This document shows, in pieces, positions 13,101 to 26,057 of a stretch of DNA of 64,000 bases. A program made the position numbers and the translations under genes. Position 1 is the stretch's first letter. Every line of letters starts with the position of its first letter. Source of the DNA: Anseranas semipalmata (Eukaryota; Chordata; Aves; Anseriformes; Anseranatidae); the NCBI GenBank assembly GCA_013399115.1, contig VXAA01006433.1, forward strand, positions 1,672,305 through 1,736,304. Reading direction: 5' to 3'. A model generated the notes under the pieces. It was not told the DNA's origin and did no database searches. It saw only the letters and a program-made list of their open reading frames with translations.

Positions 13101-15145
13101 TGCCCCTGTCATGGGCAGTTCAAGGTGCCTGGGGACAGCTGAGATGTCCTCAGGGCACTGCCATGAGCCCCATGGGATGCCTGTGTCCCTCTAGAGTAGC
13201 AGCAGCAGAGGCCGGATACCCTCAGCACTGCGAATGTCACCAGGCATGGGCTGGAGATGGAGCCCAGGGGTCTTGGCTGCACTGGGGACTTTCCCCTGTC
13301 CTGTTCATATTGGACTTTATTATGTCTAGCTGGTCTACATCTCGCTAAATAGCTAGGAGATATTATAAGCACGTGGCTGACCCAGCTGTCATTGCATATA
13401 GATAATTACAACACTTCTAAGCAACCTGTTGAACAGTCCAGTTGGTCCATTAAATTAGTGCTCGTCCTTTATAAATGTACTTTTGATCAAGTGTAGGACT
13501 TGGAAGGGAAACAGAGATGCAGGCAGACCCTCAGAGGAACATTTTAAGGCCTTGAGACCCTTCACAGGACTGGGTGGGGGCAGCAGGTAAATGGGGAGCC
13601 CCTCTGCCTCTGGGTATCCCGTGGGGAATGTCCCTGCCCGCAGTGGGATTCAGCCATGGAGAGGAGCTGGCCTTGCTGGGGGAGAAGGATGTGAGTCCTC
13701 CTGCTTGAGGCTGAGCTGTTGGGTGGACAAGCGTTGGTCTGAATCATGGGGGAGAGGTAGCAGCACACCTGCATGGCACCAGAGATGTGACACGCTGCAG
13801 GGGTGCCTGGGCCACTCCTGATGCTGCCAGTGTGGGGGACAAAATGGCCAGATGTGTTCATGCTTCTGATCCTAAAAACCAGCTTTGTGCACCAAGCTAG
13901 CATAAGGCAGGTAAGTGATGGAGATTTCTGTTGTTTGAATGTGTGATTTCTAAAAGCTCTGAAACAAGTGAGTCATTTGGGCCTTTTAACACAGGAAATT
14001 GGTGTTCATGTTTGGTTGTCATTAAAAGTATCTGCTCAAGAACACACAAAGACCCATAACATTTGCAAGACACCAACACAGCCTGCAGACTGCAACTGCT
14101 TGCTTAGATTTTAAGGTTTTTTTTTTTTTTCCCTTTCTTCTTTTTATTATTTTTTTTTCCAGATTCAAAAGTATCTTCAAAAGTTCTGACACATTTTCCT
14201 CAGTAGCCTGTACCATTAGCACAGGGCTTCTCTGGCAGATGAGGGCTGATGCTCTGCCTGTATAAAATCCAGTTTGTCCAGCAGTCCCTCCCCTGCTGCC
14301 TGCCTTTGCCTGCTCTGCAGCTCCAGCCTGTGGGGGATTTCTCCCTTGCTTACAGGAACCCAATGTAGCCTTGCAGAAGTACTCAAACATATAACACATT
14401 TTCAGAGCCAGCAGCCTGGCACCAGGCAGCCCATCCAGTTTGCCTTTTCAAGTCCTTAATATATATATATTTTTTTTGAGCTAGAAAAATCATTTTTCTG
14501 AAAAAACACCTGGTCTTTATTTTGAAGCTTCTGTTTTTGCACCTATGCTTTGAGCTAGGCAGTTTTTAACCCAGGTATCCTGCACTATGCTAGTGTTATA
14601 TCATTCTCAGTACATAACCAAAATGTCACCCATCATCAAGTCAAAAGCGGTACAAGTCAAGCTGGTTGCCTCAGTATTGTTGCCTTCATCAGCCAAAACC
14701 CTAATTTCATAATAAAACCCAGAGGTTCTTGACAGGAGCTGTGGCCGTAGCACTTGTTGGCTGGCAGTCACTGAACATCTCCTCTTGAAACAGGGTGATG
14801 GTACAGCACAAAGTTCCTCCTGGGAGCCTGAATGGCCCATGGGGACAGCATGGTCACCCTTGCGAAGCAGCGTGGCTTTTGTGGCTCCTGATGGCAGCAT
14901 ATGGATGGCCAAGGCACTGGCCAGCCTTAGGCCTTGGTTGAGGGAGACAGCAGAACTTAAGAGCTTCACACCTTTTCCATCACTCTCCAGGAGGTACAAA
15001 AGAAGCTAAATATTTTATGAATATTAAATGAATATTTTTCTTTGCCATAGTTCTGATTCATGCTATTTATTACAATGGCAGGATAAAAATACCTAAGGAA
15101 AGTAAGTAATTCGAACGCTGGACTTGGTGTATCCCACTACTGACC

Positions 15146-15162
15146 AAAAAAAAAAAAAAAAA
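15146..15162. repeat. Poly(A) tract, 17 bases
   Basis: Simple A run in intergenic DNA with no retroposed sequence recognised beside it. A similar 16-base run occurs at 7754-7769. Confidence 0.9.
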
Positions 15163-17242
15163 GGAACAACAGTAAGCCCAATCAGCTTGGCCTTCAGCAT
15201 TAACTATCCACTTGCATCTGAACATGAAATTACCCCCAAAATGTGGGGGCACCCAGGGGCGGTGCTTGCTGACCCACCTGCCTCCCCACCCTGCTCTTTG
15301 CGAGATGTTTTCTATTGTGGTCATAAAAGAACAAACAAGGCAGGGTCCCCTGGCTGTGGTAATAGCTTGGATCAGTCTCAGCCCATTAGTTTACATAATC
15401 AATACCCGTAAGTGTCATAACAGTCTCCTACTCCATCACGAATGCTGGAAAGTCACAGAGGCCACGTGCACGTACAGGCACTCTCTCCATTAACTTTAGC
15501 AAAATTAAGCAGTCACTATTCGAGCACCCGAGAAGCTACCCCTCTCAGTAAACCTGGCGCGTCCAGCTTAAACAGGCGATCGAAGGAAAGACAAAGGCGT
15601 GTTTTAATGAAGGGTTTTCACGGCATTATCATGTTCCTACTATGCCCAGCACTCAGCATGCACTCAGATGGCGCAGCTGCATCTCCCTGTGCGCAGGAGG
15701 GTTGCTCTGTCCTTGTGGCACTGACCTCAGCTGCAGGGCCCTGGAACAGAGCCGTGCTCCTGGATTTGAAGGATTGCAAGAGATTGCCCTCCCTTGCTCT
15801 GGAGCGAGAAAATCCTTGAGGCAACTTGCAAAAAATAACTTCAAGTTTAAAAAAAAAAAGTAAAGAAATCCCTTCTTCCTGACTTTTCCGCCTTGATCCC
15901 ATGTTGCAAAACCTCTGTCTGGAAAGAGGTGGCTCCAAACTTTTATATTCAGCTGTTTTCAAAGCCCCTGTGTGCCGTGGATACATCTTTTAAGAGTGTT
16001 GGGGAAGGCCCTGATGCCTGCATTTTGGAGAGTCCAACCCAGCACCAGGTTGGCTCTTCATCCAGGTCAGGGTTAGTTGGCAGCCAGGAGGTTTGGTGCT
16101 AGCCCTGCTGATGCTGTGGTCCATGAGAAGCCACTCTGCGTTCCTCCTCTTCTGCTTTGTGTCCGGAGGCATCGCAGGGGTGGGAATCGCTCCCGGCCCT
16201 TGCACTTCCCAGGGGACAGTGCCTCATGAGGCTGTGGCCAAACTGCTTGGTGCCTCTGTCCCCAGAGCCGGGGCCGCAGGGCTGCCAGGCGAGGCAGGGG
16301 TTGTGGACCTCCCACAGCCGAAGGAGGGAGAGCACGAAAGCAAAGTGCTGGCCACCTGAAACACCGCTTACAGGTAACTGTGATGACTCACCAAGCCATC
16401 TGTGGTTATTTAAAGCAAGAAAATTTGCACTGTGTTTCTGCATTCTGTAAATGTTCCAGGATTTTTGAGTGACTTGTTTTTCAACATTAATTACAGCATC
16501 ATTTATTTCTTTTCAGCGGGTACAAGCATCCTCCAAATTAACGGCACATTCCTATTAATGTTCCATTTCTGACATGACAAAGAGGTACATTCATCCCAAA
16601 ATATGAGTAGGCCAATGAACCAAAAAATAGATGATTAACAGAAGCCCAATTCCTGGAATAAATCAAAGATTTGATGCCAACGTTCTCGTCTCCCCAGTGA
16701 GCGCCTCAATCCCTGGTTTATACACTTATCTGCAGCGCATTTCTTTTCTGTTGAGCGCTTTCATTTTTGCACAAAAGCAAAACAAAAGGCAATTAAATCC
16801 CAGTGGAACAAACCCGAATGTTTCACAAAATGAAATTCTTGTTTTCTGGCCAGCCTAAAGGTCACAGACTTTGGAGGAAGCTGTTGTACTGCGGCCTGCA
16901 GTGAGCCTGCACCCCAGGGCTTCAGCACCGCGGCATTAGCAGGGCTGCGTTCAGCAGCACCGTGCGTGGAGGGGCTCCATGGGTACATCCCCAGCGTGAT
17001 TTTGTTGGCTCTGCTATTAGCTGCCCTTCCCTCAGCGCATGTTCAGGCCCTTCTATTTGATTTATTTATGCTGGGGAGGAGGAGTTTTAAGAACAAGTTT
17101 TACAGCTTAGGGAAAGGGAGGTGGGCAGAGGAGAAGCACCCGTGGGTCAGTGCCGGCACATGTCTTTCTAACCTGGGCATTGTGTTCAGACCTTCCCTTC
17201 AGCCAAAGAATGCTGCGAAAATGAAGTGCTCAAAAAGTACTT

Positions 17243-17260
17243 TCCAGAAAGCTTTCTGGA
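17243..17260. repeat. Perfect 18-bp palindrome
   Basis: TCCAGAAAGCTTTCTGGA equals its own reverse complement. It could be a binding site for a dimeric factor or a chance occurrence. No inverted repeat continues outward. Confidence 0.85.
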
Positions 17261-20200
17261 GGCTGTGCCAGTGGGAGGAGGTGGTCCAGAGCTATCCCCC
17301 TCCCCAACCCCCCCTCTGCTCTAAGACACCAGAAAACAATGTGGTGGAAGAGGATAATCATGCCTGGACCATGTTGCTGGCTTGGATAACAACTGGGCTC
17401 CGTCATCAGAACTGGCTCTTATCTTGTGGGCAAGACAGAAACGCTGACTTGTTTTTTTTCTGTTCTCTCTGATGCAAAGGGACAACACATTGTGCATGGG
17501 GGTGGCCATCACAGCTGGGAAGTGAAGGGCTGCTCTGAGATCAGTTCCCGTCAACGGGAGCATTTTACTTGCACATCCTGAAGATAGGAGCTGGAGAATT
17601 GTTATCGGTAGGAGCTGTGAGCTATACACGCTTCTTTCAGCTTTGGCACCCCCAAAATAGCGATGTCCTTTGTGGAGCTCACACCTGGGTGCTGGTACAG
17701 GTCTAGTCTGGATGAGACACTGTCTGTAACAGACAGTGAGTGCAACACGGAGTCAGAGCAGGGCATGTGGTTTGCAGGCTAAAATAGCAATAAAATAAAA
17801 CAAAAACTGCCCGGCTGCCCTGATGATTTTTGCACGTTCCCACATTGTTACTCGCCTGTGGTGGTGCAGATGTTTGCTTCTGGAAAGCACAAAGATGGAT
17901 GAATTTTGCACTTCCATGCCCGGAGGCTGCAGCGCCAGCCCCCATGTCACTCCAGGAGCCCTCCCAGCACCAGCAAGCAGCAGCACCGACGCGTGCCCTC
18001 CTCTGGCTCTGCGCAGCACTCTTCAAGGCCATTAACCAGAGCAAGGCAGTGCATTTCTTCAGCTATCCCTGGCATAACTGCTACGCTTTCACGAGTTTCA
18101 GTTCTCTTCACGTTTGCATGTCTCATACCCATCTTCATGTATCCTAATCCGAAATATGTCTCCCAGAGCCTGGACATGGCTACAGTGGAGAAGCAAGTGG
18201 CTGTGGTGTGACAAGGAGGTGAGCTCCTGACACTGAAATTGGGACCAAATCCCAAAGCCCTTTACTTACTCCTCCTTTTGTCGCCATTAATTTCACCATG
18301 GGTTTGTCAGAGCAGAGACAAAATCAAAACAAAGTAAAACACTGAATATGACCTGCCAAGCAGTATCATTTCAAAGCAGAGATTGCAAGGAGGATTCCTG
18401 TCCAATAAAAGAATGAATACACGTATATATAAAGAAACTCAGAGGTCTTTGTCTGCTGGAGGATGAGAGGTGAATGAGGATCAAAATAACAAGGTGCAAT
18501 GTAGATTTCTAATAAAACACTGATACCTTTAGAGTAACTGGTCCTGGTTTTCTTTGATCAGGAAAATAGCTGGGAGTTTAAATAACTTGCAATATAAAGC
18601 CTGCACAAAGGAGAGAGTGGGCAGGCTGAGACGGATGTGTCGCTATCTTGCGGGAGAATATGATGCTTGAAAGAAGCAGTGACACATGGAAACTGCCTAC
18701 AATGGCACCGGCTGGATGGAGGCGAGAGATAGAAATGGTATAAAAACAAATTATTACAAGCAACAGTTGCAAGCCTCCAGGGCAGAAAGGGAGCAGAGAG
18801 CAGAAACATTGCAGTAGATAAGGAGAGCAAGTGAAAAGGTGAGGGCACTGCTGCAGGAACAGAAATTACTTGGGATGTGGCAGCAAGGAGCTCAGAGGAC
18901 ACGATGGGGGACCGCGGGCGGCCGCGGGCAGCAGGAACCTGCCTTCCTGCAGGTGCACCGCCATGGCCAGGCTACCTGCAGACACCCCTCCGGGCCCCTT
19001 CTTGCGTACGTAAACGTCCAAAAAATTTGTTTTCCAACAAAATTCTTCCCATCTGGCTTCAGTACAAATAAACATGCCTTCAGTTTAAGGTCTGAGGAAA
19101 CGACAGTTTTTTCTTTGGGAATGACTTTTCACAGAGGGCTTAAAAATCCACAGTACTTCTAGGGAAGTTTTAAGATTGCCTTTTCTGCATCCCTTGCTAA
19201 AGCACTTTGCAGGGAGGAGCTTTCAAGTCAAGGCTCCTATTGGCTCCAAATTAAGTTGTAATTAAAAAACAATGACAGCACTATCCATGAAAAACTCTTG
19301 TATGTTTTCACTTGAGCAATGTTGTACTTCCAGGGCTTTTGCATGATCTGTGTACCTAGCACCGGTCAGTGCTAGCCAGGTAGCACGCTTTGTGTGTTGA
19401 TATTTCACTGTAAAATCCCACATTTGCAACTCTTTTTGGCAGTAGATGGTAAGCTCAGCTCTGAAATGAATATGCAATTTCAAACTGTAGTGTAAGTGCA
19501 GTATAACTCAAAGCATGGTTGTCATCAAAGCCAAGCCACAGCATGGAAACACAAGGTCTGGCAGGTCACTGACCATCTCGCTTTCTGTCATGAGCAGCAA
19601 CATTCAAGGGTCTAATTGCATGTGACAGTAGCTGGCCATAACGTCTGTTTTTTTCGTTTTTTTTTTTAAAGTGAGATCATTGTTAGTTTCTTTGTTTTGC
19701 AAAAAAATCAACCTGTTTATGTGGTCCTAAATGTATCTAGTTTGTGGTTTTGAGTTACACAGTGCCTTTAAAACTTCTTTTGCTGAGATGTGCTTGCTGG
19801 AAATCAGGGACTGGAGAGGCAGCGGCTGCGTGGTGAGCAGCCCTCGGTGTCTGTCCTGAGCTGCACGCAGTTCTTGGCCTGTTTTTTCATTATTCCTCCT
19901 TTACCCACCTTTGACCCATCGTCAGGCCTGGGAGAAGAGCAACTGAAATAACAGCGGGGCGGCTGAGCCTCTGCTCCCATCTGTGCCCGGAGCCGGGAGG
20001 AGGCCAGCCCCCTGTGTTCCCACCAGTGGCCTGTGAGAACTTAACATCATTGTAATGAGGTTGGCAGAAGGGAGAAACTCCTGGTTGGAAGCAAAAAATA
20101 GGTAAAGGCAAGTGTCTGGCATGCAGTGTATGGATGTACGGATGTGTTGGACAGCATAAATAGGTTGCTACAGGGCTGTGCAGATACCCAGTGGGAACAC

Positions 20201-20288
20201 GACCTCTCGGTTTGGTACTGACCACTGCCATCCACACGCAGAATCCCGTAAGCTTAAAGAAAACAAAACAGATTTTGCCAGAGGGATC

Positions 20289-20432
20289 GCACAATCACCA
20301 AATGGTTGAGGCCGCAGGGACCTCTGGAGGGTATCTGGTCTGACCCCCTGCTCAAGCAGGGCCACCTACAGGAGGCTGCCCACGCCTGTGCCCAGACGGT
20401 TTTTGAAGATCTCCATGCAGGAGATGTACCAA
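20289..20432 (-). mobile_element. CR1 LINE fragment (3' end, truncated)
   Basis: The + strand reads AATGGTTGAGGC, then GGGACCTCTGGAGG, then CCCCCTGCTCAAGCAGGG, then GTTTTTGAAGATCTCCA. This is the reverse complement of the 3' part of avian CR1 elements. Only about 140 bp remain, typical of 5'-truncated insertions, and the divergence suggests an old copy. This is the main repeat evidence for a bird or other sauropsid. Confidence 0.85.
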
Positions 20433-23400
20433 GGAGGGAGATAACTCTTTACCAGGTCAGGGTAATTTAAATGCTGGGGTTCGGCACAAACGAAGGATTA
20501 CAAATGTCTAAAGTGTTCCTAATACATGGTTTTATTGTGATCTTAATGCTAAGATTTTGACTATGAGAGTTGCATGAGGCTAGTGCGATCCGAGAGGCGT
20601 GTGTGTGGCTAAGCCGTTTCCAGAGCTTATCGCAAGTTCCCACAGGAAGAGATATGAGTGGCACAAAAATATTACACTTCAAGCAGAGAGATTTAGGAGG
20701 AATGTGAAACGCGCCGATGAGATGCCAGTGGAATATTCAATTGTCAAAATAATTCTCCGAAGGCGGTGGCCCCGTTAAACCAACACAGCTGGGCTCCCCG
20801 CATCGAAATGTCTGCTTCAGAGCCGTGTGCTCACAGGGGGCAAGGGCATCCGAAACTCAGGCCAAAAGAAAGCTCCTCTAATTTCTTCTGGTTGCATTTC
20901 TGGCACGGCTCTTTCAGGTCCCGAAAGCTCTGATGCCATCATTGGCAGGTCGCAGCCTCACAAAGCGGGTGCAGAGCTGCGCCGAGCGAGCGTAGCACTG
21001 GGTGTTCGCACCCGGGTGCCTCTGAAGAGCAGCGTCCAAGAGGGGGCTTAGTGTCTGTAGGTAGCTGGGTGCTCCTGTCAGTGCTTGCCTCATATTGCTG
21101 CGTCCCGAATAAGAGAATATAATTGTTCCTATACATTGCATTTTTATAATGAATGATCATTGCTTTCAAAAATCCATACCTGTGTAGAAAATCTACAGCA
21201 AAAGTGGCGAAGAGGAAAATCCGGCTCCTCTTCCCTGGCACAATTCTGTTTTCCGGTGACATCCAGAAAGTCAGCCTGGTCCTTGCCACGTCCTTCACGC
21301 TTCCCCAGTGCAGAAGCTAGCCTCTTGGCAGAGATGGAAGTCCCAGGAAAAAGTGAGCTGCATGCTGCTCAGGTACAGTGCAAGGCAGGGGCTCGCCTAT
21401 CTGGTCCACGACCGCCTTATGGCTCTGCAGGACGAGAACTGCACGTGATTGCTAATGCCATTGCTTCCGACCGGCGCTTTCTGATAATGACTATTGGTCG
21501 GTAAAGGTGTGCAGCACCCTTTGTCACCTCCGAACATGGACACAATAACAAACTCCCTGAGTAACCCTTTAGGAACTTGAATTTCTTTCTGATATTAATT
21601 TAATTAAGAATTGCAGTTTCAAATTTCTAATTGAAATACTCCATAAAACTTCTTTTTTTTTCAGTCTGGGAATAGAGCACTAATTTGTTTCACCAATTAC
21701 GAGCCAGAATTTGGGAGCACTCCATTATGAGACATTTCACAAACAATCTTTGATTCAATTAAGTTTGGGGAGGGGAAGAAAAGTGAAATTATTTTAACCG
21801 AGGCATACATTTGTAGAAATTACAATCCATTCCTCAGAAGCACTTGGGAAGATAAAGTGACACGTTTGTGGAATGAGTTGTTCTTGGTAGCCAAATTCAG
21901 CTGTCGTGGTTGCCCGGCGCTGTGGCGGTTCGCAGCAGGGCAACGCGGATGCCCTGACACCGTGCCAGCGGCACAAAATCTGTGCTGCCCCATGCCACCT
22001 CTGCTGGTGTGCTCTGAACAGGGGTTTGGGGGCTGGCAGCGCTGGAGATAGGGTGAGGGCACACGTGTGCCTCCCCAGCACTCACCAGCCTAAAAGTCAG
22101 TGTGCCCAAACCCCCAGCGAGCCCGCCTGGTGCCTTTGCTGGTTCACAGCACCCTTTGGGAAACCTGCTCTGAACAACAGCAAAATGTAAAAGGTCCAAT
22201 TTAAGGTGATGATGTCTACATGGGGCTTGGGGAGGGAGAAAAAATCCTCCAAAAGACTTGTGACCAGCCCTGCTCCCCCCGGGAGGGACTTTGGCACCCG
22301 TGGCTGCGCGTGTGTGCATGCAAAGCTTTGGAAATTTCCATTTTAATAAAAGCAACCTTGGAGGAGTGTGAGCAATAACCTGTCTGCTCTTTGGCACTGA
22401 CAGTTCAGTTGTCCTGTAAAATGAGATTTTGCTACCCTAGCGCAGCAATCATGTTATCAACTCCAGCCTACATCGGCGTGCTTTATTAGACGACAGCAGA
22501 AATAATTCTTTGGACATTAAGCAACGTCTAGCTGCTGCTGTTATCGGGCTGGCTGAGCGCGATTAAATCAGATCCAGAGGTAAGCCCAATAAACGCGTGC
22601 CATCTCTGGGCGCGGATATTTGGTCCGTCTACAGATGCTCTGAGGTCTGGTGAAAGGACAGGACTTTGGTCTCTCTCGGCCAGCCTTCCCCCTCCTGCTG
22701 CCCCCAGAGAATCGGGTTCACTGGATCTGACCCACATACAGGGCATTCCCAGGTTTCAGTAATGCTGGTGGGACCTGGTGCATGGATCTGTCCCCTGCCA
22801 GCTCCCGGAGCTTGGCTGGGCTCTGCTGTGCCTCCAGGCTCTGGTCCTGCACCAAAGGGACAAATCTGCACCCAGCCAGGGGTGCTGCTGCCCATGGGCG
22901 GCTCCAGCGCTCCTGGTCCTTCTGAGACGGGGTCAGCATCACGCCCGTGGCCGCCTGGGGTACCCTGGGGACTGCCAAGATAAATTTTCAGCCAAAACCC
23001 ACACAGATGTGCTTCAGAGGAGGAAATAATCTACAGAAGCTGACTGTTCCTAGCTCTTGTCTTGCCTAAGGGGACAGGGACAATGACCCAGGTCCTTGCC
23101 AGGTTTCTGGGTGGACTCCTCTCACTCCCAGTTTTGTGTTTTAACATTGTCCCATGTCACTGTTGGCCAAGTATCTACAGACTTGCAAACTGTCCCGCAA
23201 GCTGTCATGACTGAGAACTATTTAATGCACAATAGCTATTATTTTCCAAATATTTACACCCTTGAGGCTTTTGTGATCCCCTTTCAATAACTCCTTTCAG
23301 CCTCTTTCATTCTAGGGTAGTGCTGTGCATGCTCAGGGTTAAATGGCACAGGCAGGTGAAATACGTTTTCTAAATATTGATGTTAAACAGAGTAAAGCCA

Positions 23401-25429
23401 CATCAATGAACAGAACAGTGGCTCTGCCTGAGGGGGGTGCAACCAGCTTCCCCGGGGGATTTCTTTTTGCACAGTGATGCCAGCCCCTGTCCTGAGGGCA
23501 ATGCTGGGGGCAATGGCAGTAAGGGCTGGGCAATGGTGCCGCATCCCCCTTCCAATTTACCCTGTGCCAGGGCAGCACCGAGCCCATGTCGAACTGAGAC
23601 GCCTGTGACTGGGCTGACAGCTCGCAGAATGTGGCTCCATGGGGAGATAAGTAGCAAACTGACAGCAGCATCTTTCATAAAGCACATACAGGCACCAGAT
23701 GCATATAGTTTTTATTATTTATTGTTTATTATTATTATTTTTTATTATTATGTTTANAAGCACGGGCCAGATGCACTGATTTCCTTTTATTGTCTTGACT
23801 GACTTGCACAGCTCTGGTGATTCCAGTCAATGTGGGTTTCCAGAACTGCACAGGAAACTGGGGAAAATCCCTGCCCTTGTTGTTCGGGCGTGTTTGAGCA
23901 GCGGAGCTTATCACCGGACGGAGCCGGGACAGCGCTGCCGGGGCGTGCAGCAGGGCAGGGAGCTGTTCCTGCAGCGTGGAACACCTGCAGTGAAGAGAAG
24001 CTGGCCCAGACTGTGGCTGCCTGAAAATCCAGCTGGGGCTTCGTTCTCCTTGGCATGGAAGGCCAGCCCTGCCGAGCGGGGTGCAGGAGCCTGTGGGAAC
24101 CTCCGCTCCTTCAGCACAGGCCAAGGCTCCAAGAAAAAGCATAAAAAGGCACTGTTTGTCTTTCCAAGCAGAGATTTACTTAAAACAGGAGCTAAAAGCC
24201 AGGGGAATGTAGTGAATGCAAATTGAAGCTAAGCATTTTCTGCCCAAATACATGGGAACCAGAGCTGTGGAGCTGCTCCGATGGCACCAAGCAGCCAGGC
24301 GCAGGTGTCAGCCGTGCTGGGGATGGCCCCACCGATGCTGATAAACTCAGGGCTCTCTGTTTGAAACTGCTCTGGTCCTGCTCGCTGTTGCGTGATGGGC
24401 ACTGAATGCTTCGCTGCAAGCACGTTGGACATGGTGCAGCACACGGAGAGGAAAAATACAGCAAGTGCCGCCTGTCCCCACAGTCGTAGTTGCTACCTCA
24501 GCAATTGCAACTGCTACTATGAAATCTTTATTTTGGTAAACTTTTGGCTAAATGTCAAGCTACAGCATTTTCTCCTGTAACGGTGTCTTTGAAAGTAGGG
24601 TTATTAATATTACGGATATTATTTTATATGACTTGTACAGTGTGAACAGCTCATTTCTCTCTGCAAGTCCGGAAGGAAACTTCTTCATTTAACTTGAAGC
24701 AGGAAGGAACAATGAATAATTTGAGGCACATAGAAGGCAAATACTTTGTTAATGTTATGAACACCAAAATGCAGCGTGAAAACAGACGTGGGCCGATGCT
24801 TTTTTTCTGCCCTTGCATTCCCTGGGTTAAAACTGCTTGTAGCAAGGCTGTGGAGGGTGTGCATGATATGGAGAATGCTTCCCATTTGCTTAAGCCCTTG
24901 AAAATAAGGGATAAGCAAAATCTCCGCTGCTTGCAAGAGAACCACCTAAAAAGCGAAGTAATCTATAGTGGCAGGTTTCTATAGGCAAGCTATAAACACC
25001 GTACATTACTGTGTGCCACACACTGAGATAACCATTTCCAATTTGTCAAGTCACATTTCCTTTATACCAGCAGCAGGGCTTTATTTGTCACCTGGACCCT
25101 AATCAACGCGCTGACAGATCTCAAGGTCTAAATGCCACCGGTGCACTCACGGCTGTGCCAGGCGTGCCGTGCGAACCAGCCGGCGCCAGCCACGCCGGGT
25201 GGCCAGGGCAGGGTATCTGTCCCCGCAGCGCGTGGCTGCCACCCACCCATGGGTGCTCAGTGAGCGCCTGCAGCCTCGCCTTGCAGAGATGGATCCTGGA
25301 GCCTTTGGAGATGGCTCGGAGAGACGGCATGCGGAGGTACAGAAGTGGCACCACAGCTGAGGGGTGGGCAGGAGGCAGAGGAACCCGAAGCATCCTCGTT
25401 TCCCCTTTCTACCCTTTTTTCCCCCTCTT
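20433..25429. other. Intergenic region upstream of the CpG island
   Basis: No exon is recognised. GC-rich patches (20.9-21.5 kb, 21.9-22.3 kb, 22.6-23.0 kb and 23.9-24.4 kb) produce many long but unconvincing frames on both strands. Confidence 0.7.
23709..23757. repeat. TTA/TTTA-rich simple repeat with one ambiguous base
   Basis: Interleaved TTA and TTTA units ending in a single N at 23757. The N is probably a sequencing uncertainty caused by the repeat. Confidence 0.8.
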
Positions 25430-25720
25430 TTCCAGCTGGGCAGAGCGCAGCGGTGAAAGCAGCGTGGGGCGCAGCCAGACCCCTGCGCTGCCGCAGCAGT
25501 CGCAGTCCCGGGGCAGGGGACCTCCGGACCTCCTCCCTCCGCCGCGTCGCGGTCCCGGGGGTGGGACCGGAGGCACCGCGGGGGCGGCAGCGCAGCGCAG
25601 CCCGAGCACTGGCGGCACCGCGCCGAGGCAGCCGCTGCTCGCTGGGCCCCACCGCGCGCACGTAAGTACCAGGGCACGGGCACGGGCTGCGCGGGCAACC
25701 TCAGCGGGGCAGCTGCGCTT
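25430..25720 (+). promoter_or_regulatory. CpG island, candidate upstream HNMT promoter
   Basis: By eye, 25441-25680 holds about 33 CpG dinucleotides in 240 bp at roughly 70% G+C, so CpG is not depleted, while the surrounding DNA is CpG-poor. There is no obvious TATA box, as usual for island promoters. A consensus donor (GTAAGT at 25662) lies at its downstream edge on the + strand, the direction of HNMT, whose start codon is 2.9 kb away with no other gene between. That it drives HNMT is inference; it could also serve a non-coding or divergent transcript. Confidence 0.65.
25560..25661 (+). other. Candidate non-coding 5' exon ending at a consensus donor
   Basis: The CpG island ends in GCGCAC|GTAAGTACC, a full-consensus 5' splice site. 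The start given here is arbitrary, because a transcription start cannot be read from sequence. The matching acceptor would be the one ending at 28485. If joined, the 5' UTR would contain no ATG between 28486 and the HNMT start. In human HNMT the first coding exon also carries 5' UTR, so a separate leading exon is a hypothesis. Confidence 0.4.
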
Positions 25721-26039
25721 CGCTGGCCTCCAGCGGCACAATCCCCTGCTAACAAGCCCACGCACCGACTGCAAGTGGCTTGCAGCACAAGGCACGCTCG
25801 CCTTCTTGCCCGAGTTCACGAGGAAGGCATAAAGGGTTCGTCAGTGGGTTTAACCGGGCTTAATTGTGCCAGCGCCGGTGCGAACCCGGGGCGGCCCAAG
25901 CAACTGCAGTGCAAGCACACAAGCAGCTTTTGCAACTACACAGTCTTTTTAGGGAGCTACGTAAAAAGTTGGGTAATCACTGAAGGGAACATGTCCAAAT
26001 GAACATTATTACCTCAAAGTTTCTGTATCAGCCTGATTC

Positions 26040-26057
26040 AAAAAAAAAAAAAAAAAT
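26040..26057. repeat. Poly(A) tract, 18 bases
   Basis: A run just downstream of the CpG-rich segment, followed by a CT-rich and T-rich stretch. Confidence 0.9.

Larger units (their letters stand above)
7151..20288. other. Intergenic region, no gene recognised
   Basis: It alternates AT-rich stretches (about 7.9-10.8 kb) with GC-richer ones (about 11.6-13.9 kb and 15.6-18.1 kb). T runs lie at 10722-10736 and 14117-14130. The longest frames (7230-7883 on +, 11878-12516 on -) read as low-complexity chance translations rich in Ser, Pro, Cys and Trp. Confidence 0.75.

Noticed and set aside
25147..25832. Long frames on both strands (225 and 213 codons) over the CpG island
   Set aside because: Stop codons are rare in about 70% G+C DNA; Ala, Arg, Pro and Gly-rich translations are typical of CpG islands, not of a protein.
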